From Atherinomorus stipes (Eukaryota; Chordata; Actinopteri; Atheriniformes; Atherinidae), in the NCBI GenBank assembly GCA_023101725.1, contig JALJCO010013434.1, positions 62,001-126,000 of the forward strand: a stretch of 64,000 bases of DNA, in the 5' to 3' direction. Position numbers and translations under genes: made by a program. The notes beneath the pieces were generated by a model. It searched no databases. It worked only from the letters and a program-made list of their open reading frames with translations, and was not told where the DNA came from. Below, piece by piece: positions 13,682-27,500 of this stretch; position 1 is the stretch's first letter; every line of letters begins with the position of its first letter.

Positions 13682-14560
13682 GTACACCCAAAGAATGGTG
13701 TGTGTTCATTTTCTACTCACCCTCATGCTGAGAAAGAATCTGGAGCACTTTTTTAATATTTCACATACAGACGGAGATCAGACAGGTTTTCGTTTTCCCC
13801 CAACTTTCATATGATAGAGTTCACCGGCGACTGAACCAAAAAGGTCCATAAAAGTCCACAAAAACTTTGCAATATTCGTCCATACTGCTCTTCCAATGTA
13901 ATCCAAGTGTCCTGAGTGGGTAGCGTTCATAATTTACTCGAAACGGCATCATTTAGTATATTTTAACAGTACTACAGCAACTAAACAGTACTACATTGCT
14001 GTTTCTATTTGTGCATTCGTGCGCGTTCATGACACTACGGAAGCCACAGAGTTCAGCGCCTACTCTGCCAATAATGGAAGTGTAGAAGAAGAAATTTGCT
14101 GTTTACATTGTGCCAAGAGCAAACGAGCTGCGGACAAACCGGGACAAACTCAAGAGGGGTTGGCTATTACTTTAAAACAAAGGGAAAAAAAGAACGCGTG
14201 ATCTTGTCTGCCACAGCTTCCGCCGTGTCATGAACTCGCAAGGGCGCGCTTCATGGTAGCTAGATGCAGTACTGTTTAAGCTATAAAAATGTACTAAATG
14301 ATACCGTTTTGAGTAAATTATGGATGCTGCCCACTCAGGACACTTGGATTACATTGGACGAGCAGTAAGGAGGAATATTGACAAGCTTTTGTGGACTTTG
14401 ATGGACCTTTTTGGTTCAGTCGCTGATGAACGCCATTAAATAAAAGTCGGGGGGGAAAAAACGAAAACCTCTCTGATCTCTGTCTGCATGTGAGATATTA
14501 AAAAAGTGCTCCAGAGTCTTGCTCAGTATGAGCGTTAGTAGAAAATGATTCTGTGGGTGT
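13682..14560. mobile_element. Fold-back element D with about 300-bp inverted arms
   Basis: The left arm (from about 13682, through GGAGCACTTTTTTAATATTTC and the GTCCTGAGTGGG region near 13920) returns inverted at about 14270-14560. The arms flank a central part of about 280 bp with no coding signal. Confidence 0.75.
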
Positions 14561-14697
14561 TAGAATTAAAGTTCCTGTTTATAGTCAGTCAACTTTGACT
14601 CTCTGTTAGGCAACGGTTGAATCAGACAGCAGGCTATCATTCTACGTAGTTCTATCATTTTACGTAATTCATTTGCTCCAATTAGAGCACACTATTC
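14558..14697 (+). repeat. Fragment C, direct copy of part of MITE A
   Basis: About 138 bp nearly identical (about three differences by eye) to 12697-12834. It starts exactly where fold-back D ends, so D plus C look like an insertion into another copy of A. Confidence 0.8.
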
Positions 14698-14710
14698 CTT
14701 TGACTTAACC

Positions 14711-14922
14711 CATGGGTGTAAAACTCCGGCCCTCAAGGGCAGCTATCCTGCAGATTTTTGTTGTTTTCCTGCCCCAACACAGCTGAATTAAATCAAATGG
14801 ATCCAACAGCTCCTCGTTGGCTTCTTCATAATGACCCATTAATTACGGTCAGGTGTGTTGGAGCAGGAAAACAACGAAAACCTGCTGGATAGTGGCCGTT
14901 GGACTGGAGTTTGACACTCCTG
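14711..14922. mobile_element. hAT-type MITE (GGGTGTnAAACTCC family)
   Basis: Left end CATGGGTGTAAAACTCCGGC and right end GGAGTTTGACACTCCTG are inverted repeats. Flanks ACTTAACC and ACTTGAGC agree at 6 of 8. I recognise this as a very common teleost repeat type. Confidence 0.7.
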
Positions 14923-15962
14923 ACTTGAGCCCTCTCTCTTTTTTTAAAAATTATTCATAATTGTATACCAGTCACTGTAAAGTGTGAAATGTAGCTAATA
15001 AACCTCACTGTAGAATTCACGCATGACCCATTCTGTGAGTGAACCTTTTCCAAAACCTGCATCCCAGGATCTCTGTCTCTAATATTTCTAAATTTCAAAT
15101 GGAGAAAGCAAACACCCAGCTCAAATGACAAAAGTGATAAACTATGGGGCTCAGTGATTACAGAATCAACTCTAGATCAGTTTACCAAAGCAGCGCAGTC
15201 TGCCTGCATGCAGCGATTTTAAATCATGGTTGAGCTTCCCCAGGGGGCTTTCTGTTTACATAGCATGCATTTCTGATTCAAAGCTATGCTAGATGATCCA
15301 TCATTAGACCAGACCTCACCCAGCTGTGTGTACTTGATACTAAACTTAAAATCACTGTTTTGTGACAGTTTTAACAGGAACTCTTTTTTTCTTTTTTTTT
15401 TTTTTTAGGCTGTGATCTCGCTCAATGTGGCACCTAATCAGCCATGAAATGCTGAAATAATGTTTCATTGCCTCTGAACCTGACTTTAAGTGAAACTGAA
15501 ATGATGACAGGGGCTTCTGCTTTAGGTTGATGACTCTAAAGCTACCATCATGCAATTCTGTCAAACAACCACAGCAGCTGGCATTGTAGGTATTTTGGGT
15601 GTTAGCCGCTGAAGTGCACAAAGCACTTATCTATTGTACAATGATCTAGATGTTTATGACAGAGTGGTGGTGCCCCTAAATGATTTTGTAATTACACAAC
15701 TGTTCAATAGATTGTGCTGTGGAAATCTGAGACTCATGAGTCCCTGTTGTGCAGCTGCAAAAATATGTAAAGTTTATGTTGGAGGAATAATTTTTTTTTC
15801 TTATCAAGTATGATCACACTTTATTTTTCTATATTGATTGACCTTTATTATGATATAGTTTATTAATTTAATCTCTTCGCCTCATATAAAATGCTTTTCA
15901 TATTGGTTGGCAGCCACAATTGATTTGGTTTGTTTTTCTGTTTGTTGCAGCCGCATCAACAT
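14923..15962. other. Non-coding stretch, nothing recognised
   Basis: No exon or bounded repeat seen; a T tract lies near 15385-15408. Confidence 0.35.
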
Positions 15963-16223
15963 TAGGGCTGGGAAAAAATATCGATACACTGAAATATTGT
16001 GATATTTTCAAATGCTGATATAATATCGATATTTAAAAATGCGGTATTGATCTCGTTGAGTCACCAAATCTTGCGGGTTTTCATGAAATCTTGCGAGATT
16101 TCGTATGATTACGATGAAAACTCACAAGAGTGCAATCAATATCGCATTTTTAAATATCTATATGAAATCTACATATGACAATATCGCAATATTTCAGTGT
16201 ATCGATATTTTTTCCCAGCCCTA
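15963..16223. mobile_element. hAT-type MITE (TAGGGCTGGGAAAAAATATC)
   Basis: 261 bp, nearly palindromic ends, perfect 8-bp target duplication ATCAACAT. Confidence 0.9.
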
Positions 16224-17869
16224 ATCAACATCAGTGTACATTTTCCTATTTTCTGCATTGTCACTGGAGTGATATCTTTCAGGTGATAAAACAAATGAGC
16301 CCTGCTTACTCTTTTGGTGTTCGCTAACCAATGGCAAAATCTGTTTTGCATCAATCTGTTCAACTTTTTCACTGAATCCTATGCACCTCTATAATACTGA
16401 CATAGTAAGGCCTTTTTGTCAATTACTAACACATTCAGAGAAGATAATGCAAGTTCTATTTTAGTATCACCTCCTCTTAGTGGGTCTCTTCTGCTACACT
16501 CATTCTCTCCTATGTTTCTGCTTATTTTCCTTTAGTCCACTGACAAGTTATTGTATTTAATAGGGCTGCACAACATATCGTTTTGAGAATCGCAATGTAC
16601 CTGTGTGCAATAGTCTTTTTTTCTTTTTCTTTTTTTTGAAGAACCTAGGAAACTATAATATACAATTGGTCAATAATCAATCTGTTATTAGCAGTTTAAT
16701 AAAACAATGAAGCCAATTTCTTCCCTGTATGCACTGAGTTATGTGGCATAGTTTCCCATAATCATAAATCATCAGTAAGAATCTTTTCCTTCATTTTATT
16801 GTTGATTGATTTTTCAGAAAAGCCTGCTTTGTCATCAAAGCAACCTCTCCTTGGTAAGATAGCATTTTTGTTCTAGAGAAAAATACTGTAAGTCAGCCAT
16901 GGTTTTATTTATGATTTGTTAGACAAAGAGCTGCTAAACTCACTTAATCCTGTCAGAGAAGTATACAGTTATTTTATAAATGTTATCATCTGCATCACTT
17001 TAGAGACAAGATGCATGCATTGGTGTGAGTCTTGCTTCCGAGAGTGACTAGCATGTAGTCATTACGCCATTTGTGGTTTACCCCAAGCGTTCTCTGTTTC
17101 TACTGTGTTTGTTGTCATCACTGAGCGGAAGGGTTGAATTTCTTTGCACCATCTGCAGCAGCAACTTATGGTTTAAGTTATTGAAATGATATAGCAACAT
17201 CTGAACACATGAGCTGCATGCCTTGACATTGTTGAAGTGAAAGCACACTTTGATGTTTTAGCTGCTTTTATAGATTTAAGAATATTTTCTGATGTGAGGA
17301 AACGGCAAACTGAAAAGTGGTTGCGTTCTCTTCATTTATCTATTAGTTTTCGCAGAGTAAAAGCAAAAACATTATACAAGGAATTGTTTGTCTTTTGTTT
17401 TTTTTCCACGTTGTTTTTAGTTTGCTCCTAAAATGTGTTTTCCGTTATGACTGTGATATGATTTTACTTTTGTAATTAAGTTTTTTTTTTGTAAATACTG
17501 TCCATGTGCTTTACAATGACATTTACATTTACATAGAACTTGAGTTGTTTTTGCTTTGTTCCTGCACAGATTAGAGACACTATGCTGGCACGTGTTCAGA
17601 GTGAAAGTTATGCAACTTGAGACTTTATTGGAAAAACAAAGATGGGGGTGGGAAGTTGTCCTTTTTTTTATTATTCTTACTGAGAACGTAGTATTGCTTT
17701 TGCTTTTAGAAGTTTGAATACTATTTCTCCATCTCAACCATTTTTAGGTGTTACACCAGCACAGTGTATTTATTAAGTAAGGCTGACCATTCAAGCCAGT
17801 CGTCCCATAAGCTTTCACCTCAGATATCGCGCCATTATCTGTGTTGATTTGTGAACATGAGATTCATTG
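16224..17869. other. Non-coding stretch with a solo MITE end
   Basis: TAGGGCTGCACAACATATCG at 16563 looks like one end of a hAT-type element whose partner end I cannot find. Otherwise nothing recognised. Confidence 0.35.
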
Positions 17870-18270
17870 TAGGGCTGGACAACCAATCGAATTTTGATCG
17901 TGATTTTAATTTTGCCTTCTCACCATAATAAAAACACTATAATCGAAGAAAAACGATTAATCCTGAATTAAACAAACTAGTGGAGTTATAAGAAGCAAAC
18001 TGCAGGGAGTATAGAACAGGGATGCATGTAGACTGGGTATTCATTTTTATTGCCATTATTGTTTTAATAATATTATTCTTATTTTACTCCTTCACTTGTT
18101 TCTAATTTATTTCTGGTTTTGTTTTTTTGAAAACTTATATTTGAGGTTGAGTTTTGGTGGTTCAATAAACGCTTTTTTAAAATCAATGAATAATCATGTA
18201 TATTAATCGTGATTTCAATATCAGTCAAAATAATCGTGATTATTATTTTTTTCATAATCGTCCAGCCCTA
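17870..18270. mobile_element. hAT-type MITE (TAGGGCTGGACAACC)
   Basis: 401 bp with mirrored end TCCAGCCCTA and perfect 8-bp target duplication ATTCATTG. It ends 37 bp before the acceptor of exon 1, so it makes up most of the adjacent intron end. Confidence 0.9.
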
Positions 18271-18307
18271 ATTCATTGTTATTGATCAGTTTGTCTTTCA
18301 TCTTCAG

Positions 18308-18372
18308 GTGCTGCATGGTGAGACAGAAGTAGTGGCTGTGCGGCATGGTGAGGCCACTCCCCCTGGCTCAGG
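18308..18372 (+). promoter_or_regulatory. myo9b: 5' untranslated part of exon 1 with upstream ATGs
   Basis: A pyrimidine-rich stretch ending in cag at 18305-18307 is a good acceptor, so this exon is probably not the first and the promoter with a 5' exon lies upstream. The leader has an ATG at 18315 opening a five-codon reading frame and an ATG at 18345 that overlaps the main start out of frame. Both could lower initiation at 18373. The acceptor is inferred from sequence alone. Confidence 0.55.
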
Positions 18373-18524
18373 ATGAGTGTCAGAGATGGCGCTGCCACCA
18401 TGGCAACGAATACAGGTGGAGGGGGAGGTGGGCTAGCTAACCCCAACGATCATGATGGCCGCACATACCTGCTTCAGATATATCCACGCTTGCCAGCCCA
18501 GCCTTCCAACTGCTGCAACCTTAG
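18373..18524 (+). CDS. myo9b: myo9b exon 1 (start codon, N-terminus)
   Basis: Starts MSVRDG, matching the MYO9B N-terminus, then a glycine run and the motif [10 protein letters not shown] that begins the RA-like region. A second in-frame ATG at 18400 has a perfect GCCACCATGG context. Ends with 2 nt of an Arg codon before GTGAAT. Confidence 0.85.
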
Positions 18525-21500
18525 GTGAATGCCTGGCAGCATCACAGATGGGGGATGTCCGCAGCATCATGTTTTCTCTGGATTAAACCTTGTGTTTTCT
18601 TTCTTCAGGGTTCAGAAAGACGCAACAGCAGCCTCTGTGATCTCAGATGCTGCTACAGTACTGGGGCTGGACCCTGGCCGTCTGTATGTGCTGGCAGAGG
18701 TGAAGGAATGTGGTGGGGAAGAGTGGGTACTGGAGGCTGGAGACTTGCCAGTGCAGAGGTTTCTGCTGTGGCCTCGAAAAGCCCAGGAGCAACATCATCG
18801 GAGCCTTGGCTTTTACTTCTTACTACAGGTAAAGTTGACATGTCACTTCTCACTATCTGAAAATTGCATTGTGCTTCCTTCTATTCTCTGTTCCTCTTTG
18901 TTGCCATTTTCAGTGAGAAACAAAACCAAGAAATATATGTTAAGTAATAAGTTGCACACCAAAAATGGAAAATGTTTGTGTTTGAAAAAGACCAAGTAAC
19001 TTGCCTGCAAAATATATTTTCCCAGCACAACATGTAACATTTGAAATGAGTGAGAAGAGCCTACCTACTGTTAACAATTTTACTCATTTTAGAAATTCAA
19101 ACATCCCAGAATATTTTTAACCTGTTTAGGAACAATAAAGAAAAGTTTCTTTTTCTTTCTCCCCACCCCCCACCCTTTTTTATTTTTTATTTGATCCAGG
19201 AGAGGAATCATGATGGCTCTATCCACTATGTCCACCTCCCACCGTTGTCCAAGGAACAAGAGCTCACTGTCAGGGGCTTCCTGCCCCCTCCCCAGGATGA
19301 TTTTGCAGACCTCTGCAACCTCCCTGTCCTCAATGAGGACAGCATATTAAACAATCTGCGCACACGCTTTCACAAGAAAAAAAATCTACACTTATGCAGG
19401 CAGCATCCTCATTGCCATCAACCCCTTTAAGTTCCTGCCTATCTACAACCCCAAGTATGTCAAGATGTACGAGAACCACCAGCTGGGAAAACTAGAGCCT
19501 CATATTTTTGCTATCGCAGATGTGGCCTACTATGCTATGCTCAGGAAGAGGGTCAACCAGTGCATTGTTATCTCTGGGGAGAGTGGGTCAGGCAAGACCC
19601 AAAGTACCAACTTCTTGATCCACTGTCTGACAGCGCTTAGCCAGAAGGGTTATGCCAGTGGGGTGGAGAGGACCATTCTAGGAGCTGGACCAGTCCTGGA
19701 GGTAAGATGCTAACACATGTAACAGCTGAGCTAAACTGATGTTTGTTTGTTTGTTTGTTTGTTTGTAGTTAATGTAGTTAATGTACTTGACAACTGACCT
19801 AGCAACCAGCTCATCCTGTTGAAATTATTGCAACTTATACCGTAGCTCAAAGCCAGCTGTGATCTGGTGTGAGGAATGGACTAATGATGATGTGAAGAGG
19901 CGTGAGGAGTGAACGTGGCTATGAATAGAATGAGTTAGTGAAACTAACTATTTTAGTTTGCCACCATGTAGGGCTGGGCGATATATCGATATGAAAAATA
20001 TATCGATACATTTTCAAATGAGATATGGAATTGGACCATATCGCCCATATCGAGATATGGAGTTCAATGTGTGTTTGTTTTGTCTTTGTATATAAATGCT
20101 GACGTTACTAGGGTTTGTTACATTTAATTCTGTGTAATGTTCCTTACTTGCATCTGCGAGTATTATTACATACAGTATTATACAGTATTTCTGTTCACAT
20201 TTGATCATTCTTTGAACAGCTGAGCATTATTTCATCCGGTCTGGTTAAATTAAACTACTTGTAATGTCATATTTGGCTCTGACTATAACAAAATATTTGA
20301 TCTCACCTTGCGATAAAAATATCGAGATATATATCGTATATCGATATTCAGCCTAAATATATCGAGATATGACTTTTGGTCCATATCGCCCAGCCCTACC
20401 ACCATGCTGAAACAGTGTGTCATCTGTTGAATAAAAATAGTATTGCAAATAGTCCGCCTCAGCAGTCCACATATTTGTTTTTGCTCTCGTTTCAAGTCAA
20501 CTTTAAAACATTTTGCTCCCTTAATAAAGTGACATTGATCATTTGGATGGCTTTCTGAAAATGAAGAAAATTGCTATGTCAGGCTTTGAGGTGCATTTGG
20601 AGACTATTGTCTGCAGTTGTAAATGTAAAAAACATTCAGTGATGGGATCTGATCCCACGCCTCTTCTGAGTAAATGTACTTTCAGGCTGTTGCATGAGCT
20701 GAACGTATTGTGCTCTCGATAGTCTATGTACAGTGTTAAACGGTAAGAAAGAAGAAATGAAAAAAGATGAGGGGAAGTTGCTTTTTTAACCCCTTCATGT
20801 TGCTGCATGCCTGTGAAAATGTGAGTCTAGAGAAGATCAGGCTGTCCTTCTGTTTTCTGTCTCCTCCTACTTATGAGAAAACACTTATGTTTCTTATTAT
20901 GTTCACTATGCTAGCTCTAATCTTGGTTTCCTGAGGGTGATATTTATTTGTCGCTGTTTCAGTCAGGTGACTTTGCTCCTCTTCCTGCTTTCTCTTCTGT
21001 GAGAAACTACATTCTTGTGCTGACTCGCTCTCTGCAACTGCTAGCACACCAGAATGAGCAAAAACTACAACCAAACAGAAACATGAGCCCTGCTGTGTGA
21101 TTAACAAGGCTGAGCCGCCATCTTTCTGATACACAGGGAAAGCCAGTTTTAATGACCTGAAATGGCACTAGAAGAATTATAGATCATGTATCCAAGAAAA
21201 CCTGGCTAACATCTGACAAAGCTGATCATGAGTAAAGTGCACTCTGTATGTATTTGTTTGTGAAGACTAACTTGCAGAATTGTGTAACATGAGGAGGGTT
21301 TAGAGTAATAATAGCCCACAAAGAGTTGAGTGATGTCAGAAGCCTTGTTGCTGATGTTAGATAGATAATGAATTAAATGAAGATAGCCATTTCTTGTGAA
21401 GTTGTGAATTACATGAACTTGTTTATGGTAATTAGCTATCTAATCTGTGCCCACTTAGTATTAATTGGTAAGCCTGGCTTCTTGCCTAGCATTTCTCAGA

Positions 21501-24500
21501 TCTACTTAAGTGCCAGATAATACTTTGTTCAAACAACAAAAGTCATTTTAAAATGATTGTGTTAAACCAGTTTACGATATTGTCACAAACTTGATGCAGT
21601 TTGTACCCATGTAGTTACAGCCCTTAATAATTATCGATAACTCACCAAAGTTTAAGAACTGGTATTGGCCTGTTGGCTGCATGCCATTTGCAAAATCCCA
21701 TTTTCAGCTAAAGTTAAAAAGAAAGATGCAGGGAAAACCGAGTTCCATCTATGGTGAATAAAAGATGGGAAATCTAAGTTTGACTACTTGAGTTAATGTT
21801 GCATTTAATTTCCAATCCAAAAATGGAGGGCAGCATGATTGTGTACTAGGGCTGCACGATTCTGGGGAAAAATGAGAATCACGATTTTTTTGCTTAAAAT
21901 TTAGATCACGGTTCTCTTGCACGATTTTTTTTTTCCCCAAAAAATGTTTATTGCACAAATAAACTTTAACAAAACAAACTACTCGAAAGGTAATTAAAAA
22001 TAAAGCATGTGTTTGCACAAGAGCTTTGTTGGAGCATTTCTTTGGCAGATGCATAGTTGTAGCTCTTTACCATTGGTTAAGGGGTGGGGAGGCAATGGCA
22101 GTGCTGCATTTGAGGGCGCTTGAAAAAAATCTCGGAAAAATGGAAACTTTTATTTGTGATGGAACTCATGACTAGCTCATAATTAAAAATGCTTCAGAAT
22201 CGTTGTGGGTAGAAATGAGATCACATGTGTGAATTGAGATCATGATTTTTTAACGATTAATGTGCAGCCCTATTGTGTACATACTGATGTACAAACATCA
22301 CCTGTGGCTATGCATATGTCCATTAACACTGAGACACAGTCCACAGTCTACTGCAGCGGAAAGTGGATCCAATGAGAAACTGGTCACAAAAAGTTTGCAG
22401 AGTTTCCTGAAAAACCAGGTAGTGATTTCTGGAGAAGATGCCGATTTTTAGATTTATCACTATGTTTTGAACAGCACAAGCTAACTACAAAATTATTCCA
22501 TTACAGTATATTCAAGAAAAGACTGATGTCTTTCTGCTTGATTTCTTGCACCAATACAGTCTAAATCACTTGATGCTACAAACTGCATACTGTAAATAAA
22601 ATTCCCTTTGCCACAGAAATTAATGCAGAAAGTAGACATTAGTTGGCTCTAACAAGCCTGGTTTCACCTTAAAAGTAGAGCAACACAACAGTATTTCTTT
22701 GCTTGAGTTAATTCCTGGAGGTATGTGGCAAACAGTCCACTGTGTTGTTTTTATATTTTCTTATGAGGTAATAAATTCTGATTACTATTATGTAATCATA
22801 ATGGTGTATTCATGTGTAGTTGTGGCAGTGAAATATTTGGTGCCATGAACATGTTTGACCCAAGGTCACATGATATTTGAGAGGCTTCCTGTCTGTGATT
22901 GAATCTGTTGTAAGTTTAGATAAACGGGAAGGGTAAAAATGCAAAGAGAGATTAAAATTGTGGCAGCGAGGACTAAGAGAAGATCTGTCTGGGATGCCCT
23001 CTGCCTCTGCACAGTCACCTGAATAATGTGTACACAAAAAGCTAAAATCCCAGCACTTGGATTTAGTTTGATAGCCTCTCGAGTTGTGGGGAATTAATGA
23101 CTCTCGGTCCTGATCTGGAAGTAAATCTCCACATAGTTTTCAGTTTTATTTCACAGTGTGCCCAAAAATAGACCTTTAGCCAGAAAAGCCTTATGTGGAA
23201 TGTGGTTTATTCGAAGTGCAAAATGGTGCTGAAAAGCAAAACCTCTGATTTATTAAAGTGAGTTCTTTGGAAAATGTAACACGTGGAGTCTGTTCAAAAT
23301 TAAACTGATTTTTAATGGGAACTGGCCAGAAGCTGTCGTTTGAAGCTATTGGCAAGATAACAGGATGGGCAGCTACAGTAACATGCAGGTACAGCATTTT
23401 CATGTGTCATCTGTCACATCCCCGTCCTCTCCAGACCCTTTTACTTGATGCCTGCGCTTTCAGATACATGCAAATGCAGTTCACCACAGGTCCCTTGATG
23501 TGTGTCAGTCTGTCAAATTCTCTGGTTCTGGAAGACAGATTGTGGAATGAAAGGGAGGGCGATGAAGTGATATATTTTTCCCCTCCATCAGCACAGTTCT
23601 GGTCCCTTTGGCAGACTTGCTGCCACTCTGCTGCTCACTCTCCAAATGCAGTATGTGTGTCAGCCCAGTCTGGAGCTGTGGTTGCAGGGCCAGACAAGGA
23701 GACGGCCTCGGACTTTTCTGGTCTGGTCAGTGGAGGTTGAGACTGGGTAACATCTGGGGCCAGTCATGCAACCGTGATGCATGCTGAAGAGCTGTGCATT
23801 TCCTCTTGGCATCATCATGGGATGTAATCGTACATTTTACATCAGAAGGTTGGGAGATTAATGGAGGCTGCTCCTTATTAAGTTTTTCCACAGTATTCAT
23901 TGCAAAAAAACTTTCCCAGTAAGCTGATTTAAAAATATTTTGTGCATCTTATTCATAAGATGTCTGACAAAAAAAGTTCCAGTTCCGATGAGTATGAAAC
24001 ATTATTTAAGAAAGTTTTACTGACAGTGAAGTTCTGCTTTGACATAAGAAATTTATTTTGTTCCCTTTTATTTTTCCAGTGTAAAAGCTGATTAGATTAT
24101 AGTGGTCAAAAATGTGTGCTTATGCCTTTGTGTGTATGCACAAGCTATAGTGGAGGTCTTGAGGCCTGGGGATCACATTTTCAGGAGATGAGATCATTTG
24201 TGGTGCTGGATTCTGGCTATGTGCCGTGTTACTGGCAGATTGGATAGCCCCAACCTGAGACCACTTGGAAATGCTGCTGTCCTACTTTTTAGTATGTTGT
24301 ATCAGTTCTTTTTAGCATTATTATTTAACTGTACTCTCTTAAGGGTCTTAGTTGTCTTGAAAATCGCATACAAGAAAGATTTTGTTTTAAAGGTGCTCAT
24401 AACAAAGAAGCCTCCTGCCTGCATAAGAGCTTTCTTACTTAAATGAGTGCATCAACTCTGAACTGGTTTGACTGGCTGATCCTCTGTTATGTGGTTACCT

Positions 24501-27500
24501 GTTACATGTCTCTGTATTCTTTTGCTAGACTTTGAAGTTTGCAGCAAGACCTGCCTCTGTTTGAGCATGTTGTCTTGTAAATGGAAGGCTGCGTGTTAAA
24601 ATGTGTCAGAGTAGTGTGGGACAGCTTTTTTTTTTTTTTTTCCCATGTGTGATAGTTTTGATTAAAGATTCAGGATGTTACAGACCCATAGTGGTTAAAA
24701 AAAATGTGGTTTGATGTGTATTAGGGCTGTCAAAATTGCTCCAAAATGACATTCGAATATTTGCTCTAAAATTTACACATAATTCGAATAAATTGAATAT
24801 CCATTTGAGCAATGTACAGGAGGACAAACTAATACAAGATATAACTACTTGTACAGACTCAGCCGACGAGCGTTTTGTGTGTTGCGCCATCTTGCGCTGC
24901 CGCCGTTGCCTAGGGAACGAGTCCCAATTACCTCCTATCTGCCAACATGGAAAGCAGTGTCAATATCTGGATTTACAATGTTGGACAGTCGTCTAAGGTC
25001 ATGATAACCTATAGGTATGTTATCCAGAGATCTCTAAAGTATTCTGACATTTTTTTATTTACTCGGAGCATTGATTTAAACTATTATTATCTCTGGACTG
25101 GCTTTAATGACAAGCCACACCGGAATAACACGGAAATCTCGTGATTACTTATCAAAGTTTAAAAAAACCAAACCCTTTAGAGGTCGTTACTTATCTATTT
25201 TGTCATAAATTTGGCTTTTGGTATTGTTTAAGGACTGTACAGACCACGTAGCCTTCACATGTCCTGCAAATGAAACTAAAGGCTGCAGGAAACCGTCTTC
25301 CTGATTTCTTTGTGTTTGCGACTGAACTGTTTTTATTTTCTGGTCTCAACGTTGCCCTGATCAGAGCAAATAACCTGATATTTCACAATATCTCCCTGGT
25401 AATTCATTAACTTTCAGCAACACTCAGCTGTCTCGTTTAGCATTAGCTAGCATGATAACGTTATGTGGTGCCTCATTTTCGGGAGCATAGATACGTAAAT
25501 TAAAGTGTCAGGTTAATGAGTGTTCATCATAATTTACCGTGTTTTTGTTGTTAGTGATTAAATCCAGTGTTTTCTCCAACGTGGCAGCAAGTTATTCCAA
25601 CTCTGTTCTGTGTGTCCGATATTCCTTCCTGATACGAACACACTGACATCAGTGGACTGAGCGCGAGCAGCAGAAATGTCCACTTTTGTCACAGACAGAA
25701 GAAATCTTCATGACATGAATGTCCGCGATCTTCTTTTCGCTTATTACCACAATTAAAGTTTTCCAATGCTGTTCCAACAACCAGGAATGTGACGTCCTTC
25801 CAGATTTCCTCCATGTTAAGAAAAAGTCCCATTCTCATCTGTTCTAATTATGTACAGAAACACTGCCCAGGCAATAGTGGACGGTCTAGTTGTGGCGTTT
25901 AGCCGGTTTCGTCTATGGTTTTTTTTTTGTGTTTTTTTTTAGTGTTTATTTCATTATTAACATCTTTAACAATGCCCTGGAAATTAGAAAATGAACTCGC
26001 TGCAGTTCCCCCACCCCCGCATCTCCTTAACTTGTGCGAGCGATTAAAGATCCCGACAAACTGAAATGAAATTAACGAACAATGAATGCTCGAGCAGCTG
26101 CAATAAACATGGAGCAACTTGAAACAGTTGGCCTGTAATCAAACCAGTGTAGCAAATGTAGGCCTAATAATAATAATAGGCCTAAAATAGGCTGTTTTTC
26201 CCACCGTTTATTTAAAGTTCGAATATTAATTTTCACGTTCGAATCTTGATTTTTTTTAAATATTCGAACATATATTCGAATTTAGAATATTCGTTGACAG
26301 CCCTAATGTGTATAGATAAACATCTTAAGTGGAGTTATCCAAGTTATCTGACTGCATTTTTAAAGCGCGTCTTCTAAAAAGAATTGATTCCTTTTTAAAA
26401 AAAATCAATATCTAGACTGTCTATTGTTTATTTCTGCAGTATTCTGGATTGCTCTAATTTTAACATTAAAGTGAAGTTTATTAACAGTTAAGCAACTTAC
26501 TTGGGATAAGATCAGTCACTTATGGTCCTGCAAATGAACTTTCAATATGATTTGCTTTAAACAAAGAAAAAAATGTTTTGTTTAGACATGTTAATGCCTG
26601 AGTTTTCGTCTCATGTACATATGAAGCTCTTGAATTAAGGAAGACTGAATTAATTGTTGATTCTTCCTTTCACCAAATAATGTTATGAATTTAGTTTTCT
26701 AAGATGGAAATCATCTACTCCATAGTAAATACCAATGTTGCTATAATACTTATGAATGCTAATAACAAATACTAGTTTTGAGGAGAATTAACCACAAATA
26801 AAGGCTTATTTTGATGGATTTTAATGGCTCCACAAAGACCTCTCATCCAGTAAATGCATGTTAGTATTGTGTGTTAATATAAGAACATCCTGGAGCAACT
26901 TTTTCAGATGATCAGCTGCTAAGATAATCCATACAGTAGCCTTGTAACTTGGCACACATTCCTGCTCCCCAGGCTCCTCCATGCCACTTTGTCTCACAGC
27001 TTCAGACAGGAAGTTTCTATCATCCGGAACCCTTTAACAGGAAGCAGCTACGACACAGGAAGTAAAGGCAGTAGTTCCCTCTGCTGTTAGCTCAGAGCCT
27101 TGAAGGGTGTGGATAGACTAGCATACTGTATTGTTGTTCAGGAAGTGCAGAGGAGTAACTGGCTGTTCTTTCTGCTGATCTATTGTTTATCTCTTGTGTA
27201 TGAGTAGTTATTCAGGGTGGGTGGCATTGTGTACAAGTCTGAGAAAAACTGGCATTATAGAGTTTTAGAGTTTAAGTCACCATGTCATGCCAATGATTCA
27301 TAAACTTACTGGCAGACAGATATGTATACTCAGTCTATCCATTTTCTATACTCGCCTATTCCAGTGCAGGGTCGAGGGATATGTATACAGTATTTACAAA
27401 TACATTCCTGTAATCACACTTAAAAATCTTACTGGAATGCAGAGCATGCCTCTCTTTTCAGGCCATGCTCATCTTACGTGGAGCAGCAGGCTGTAGACCT

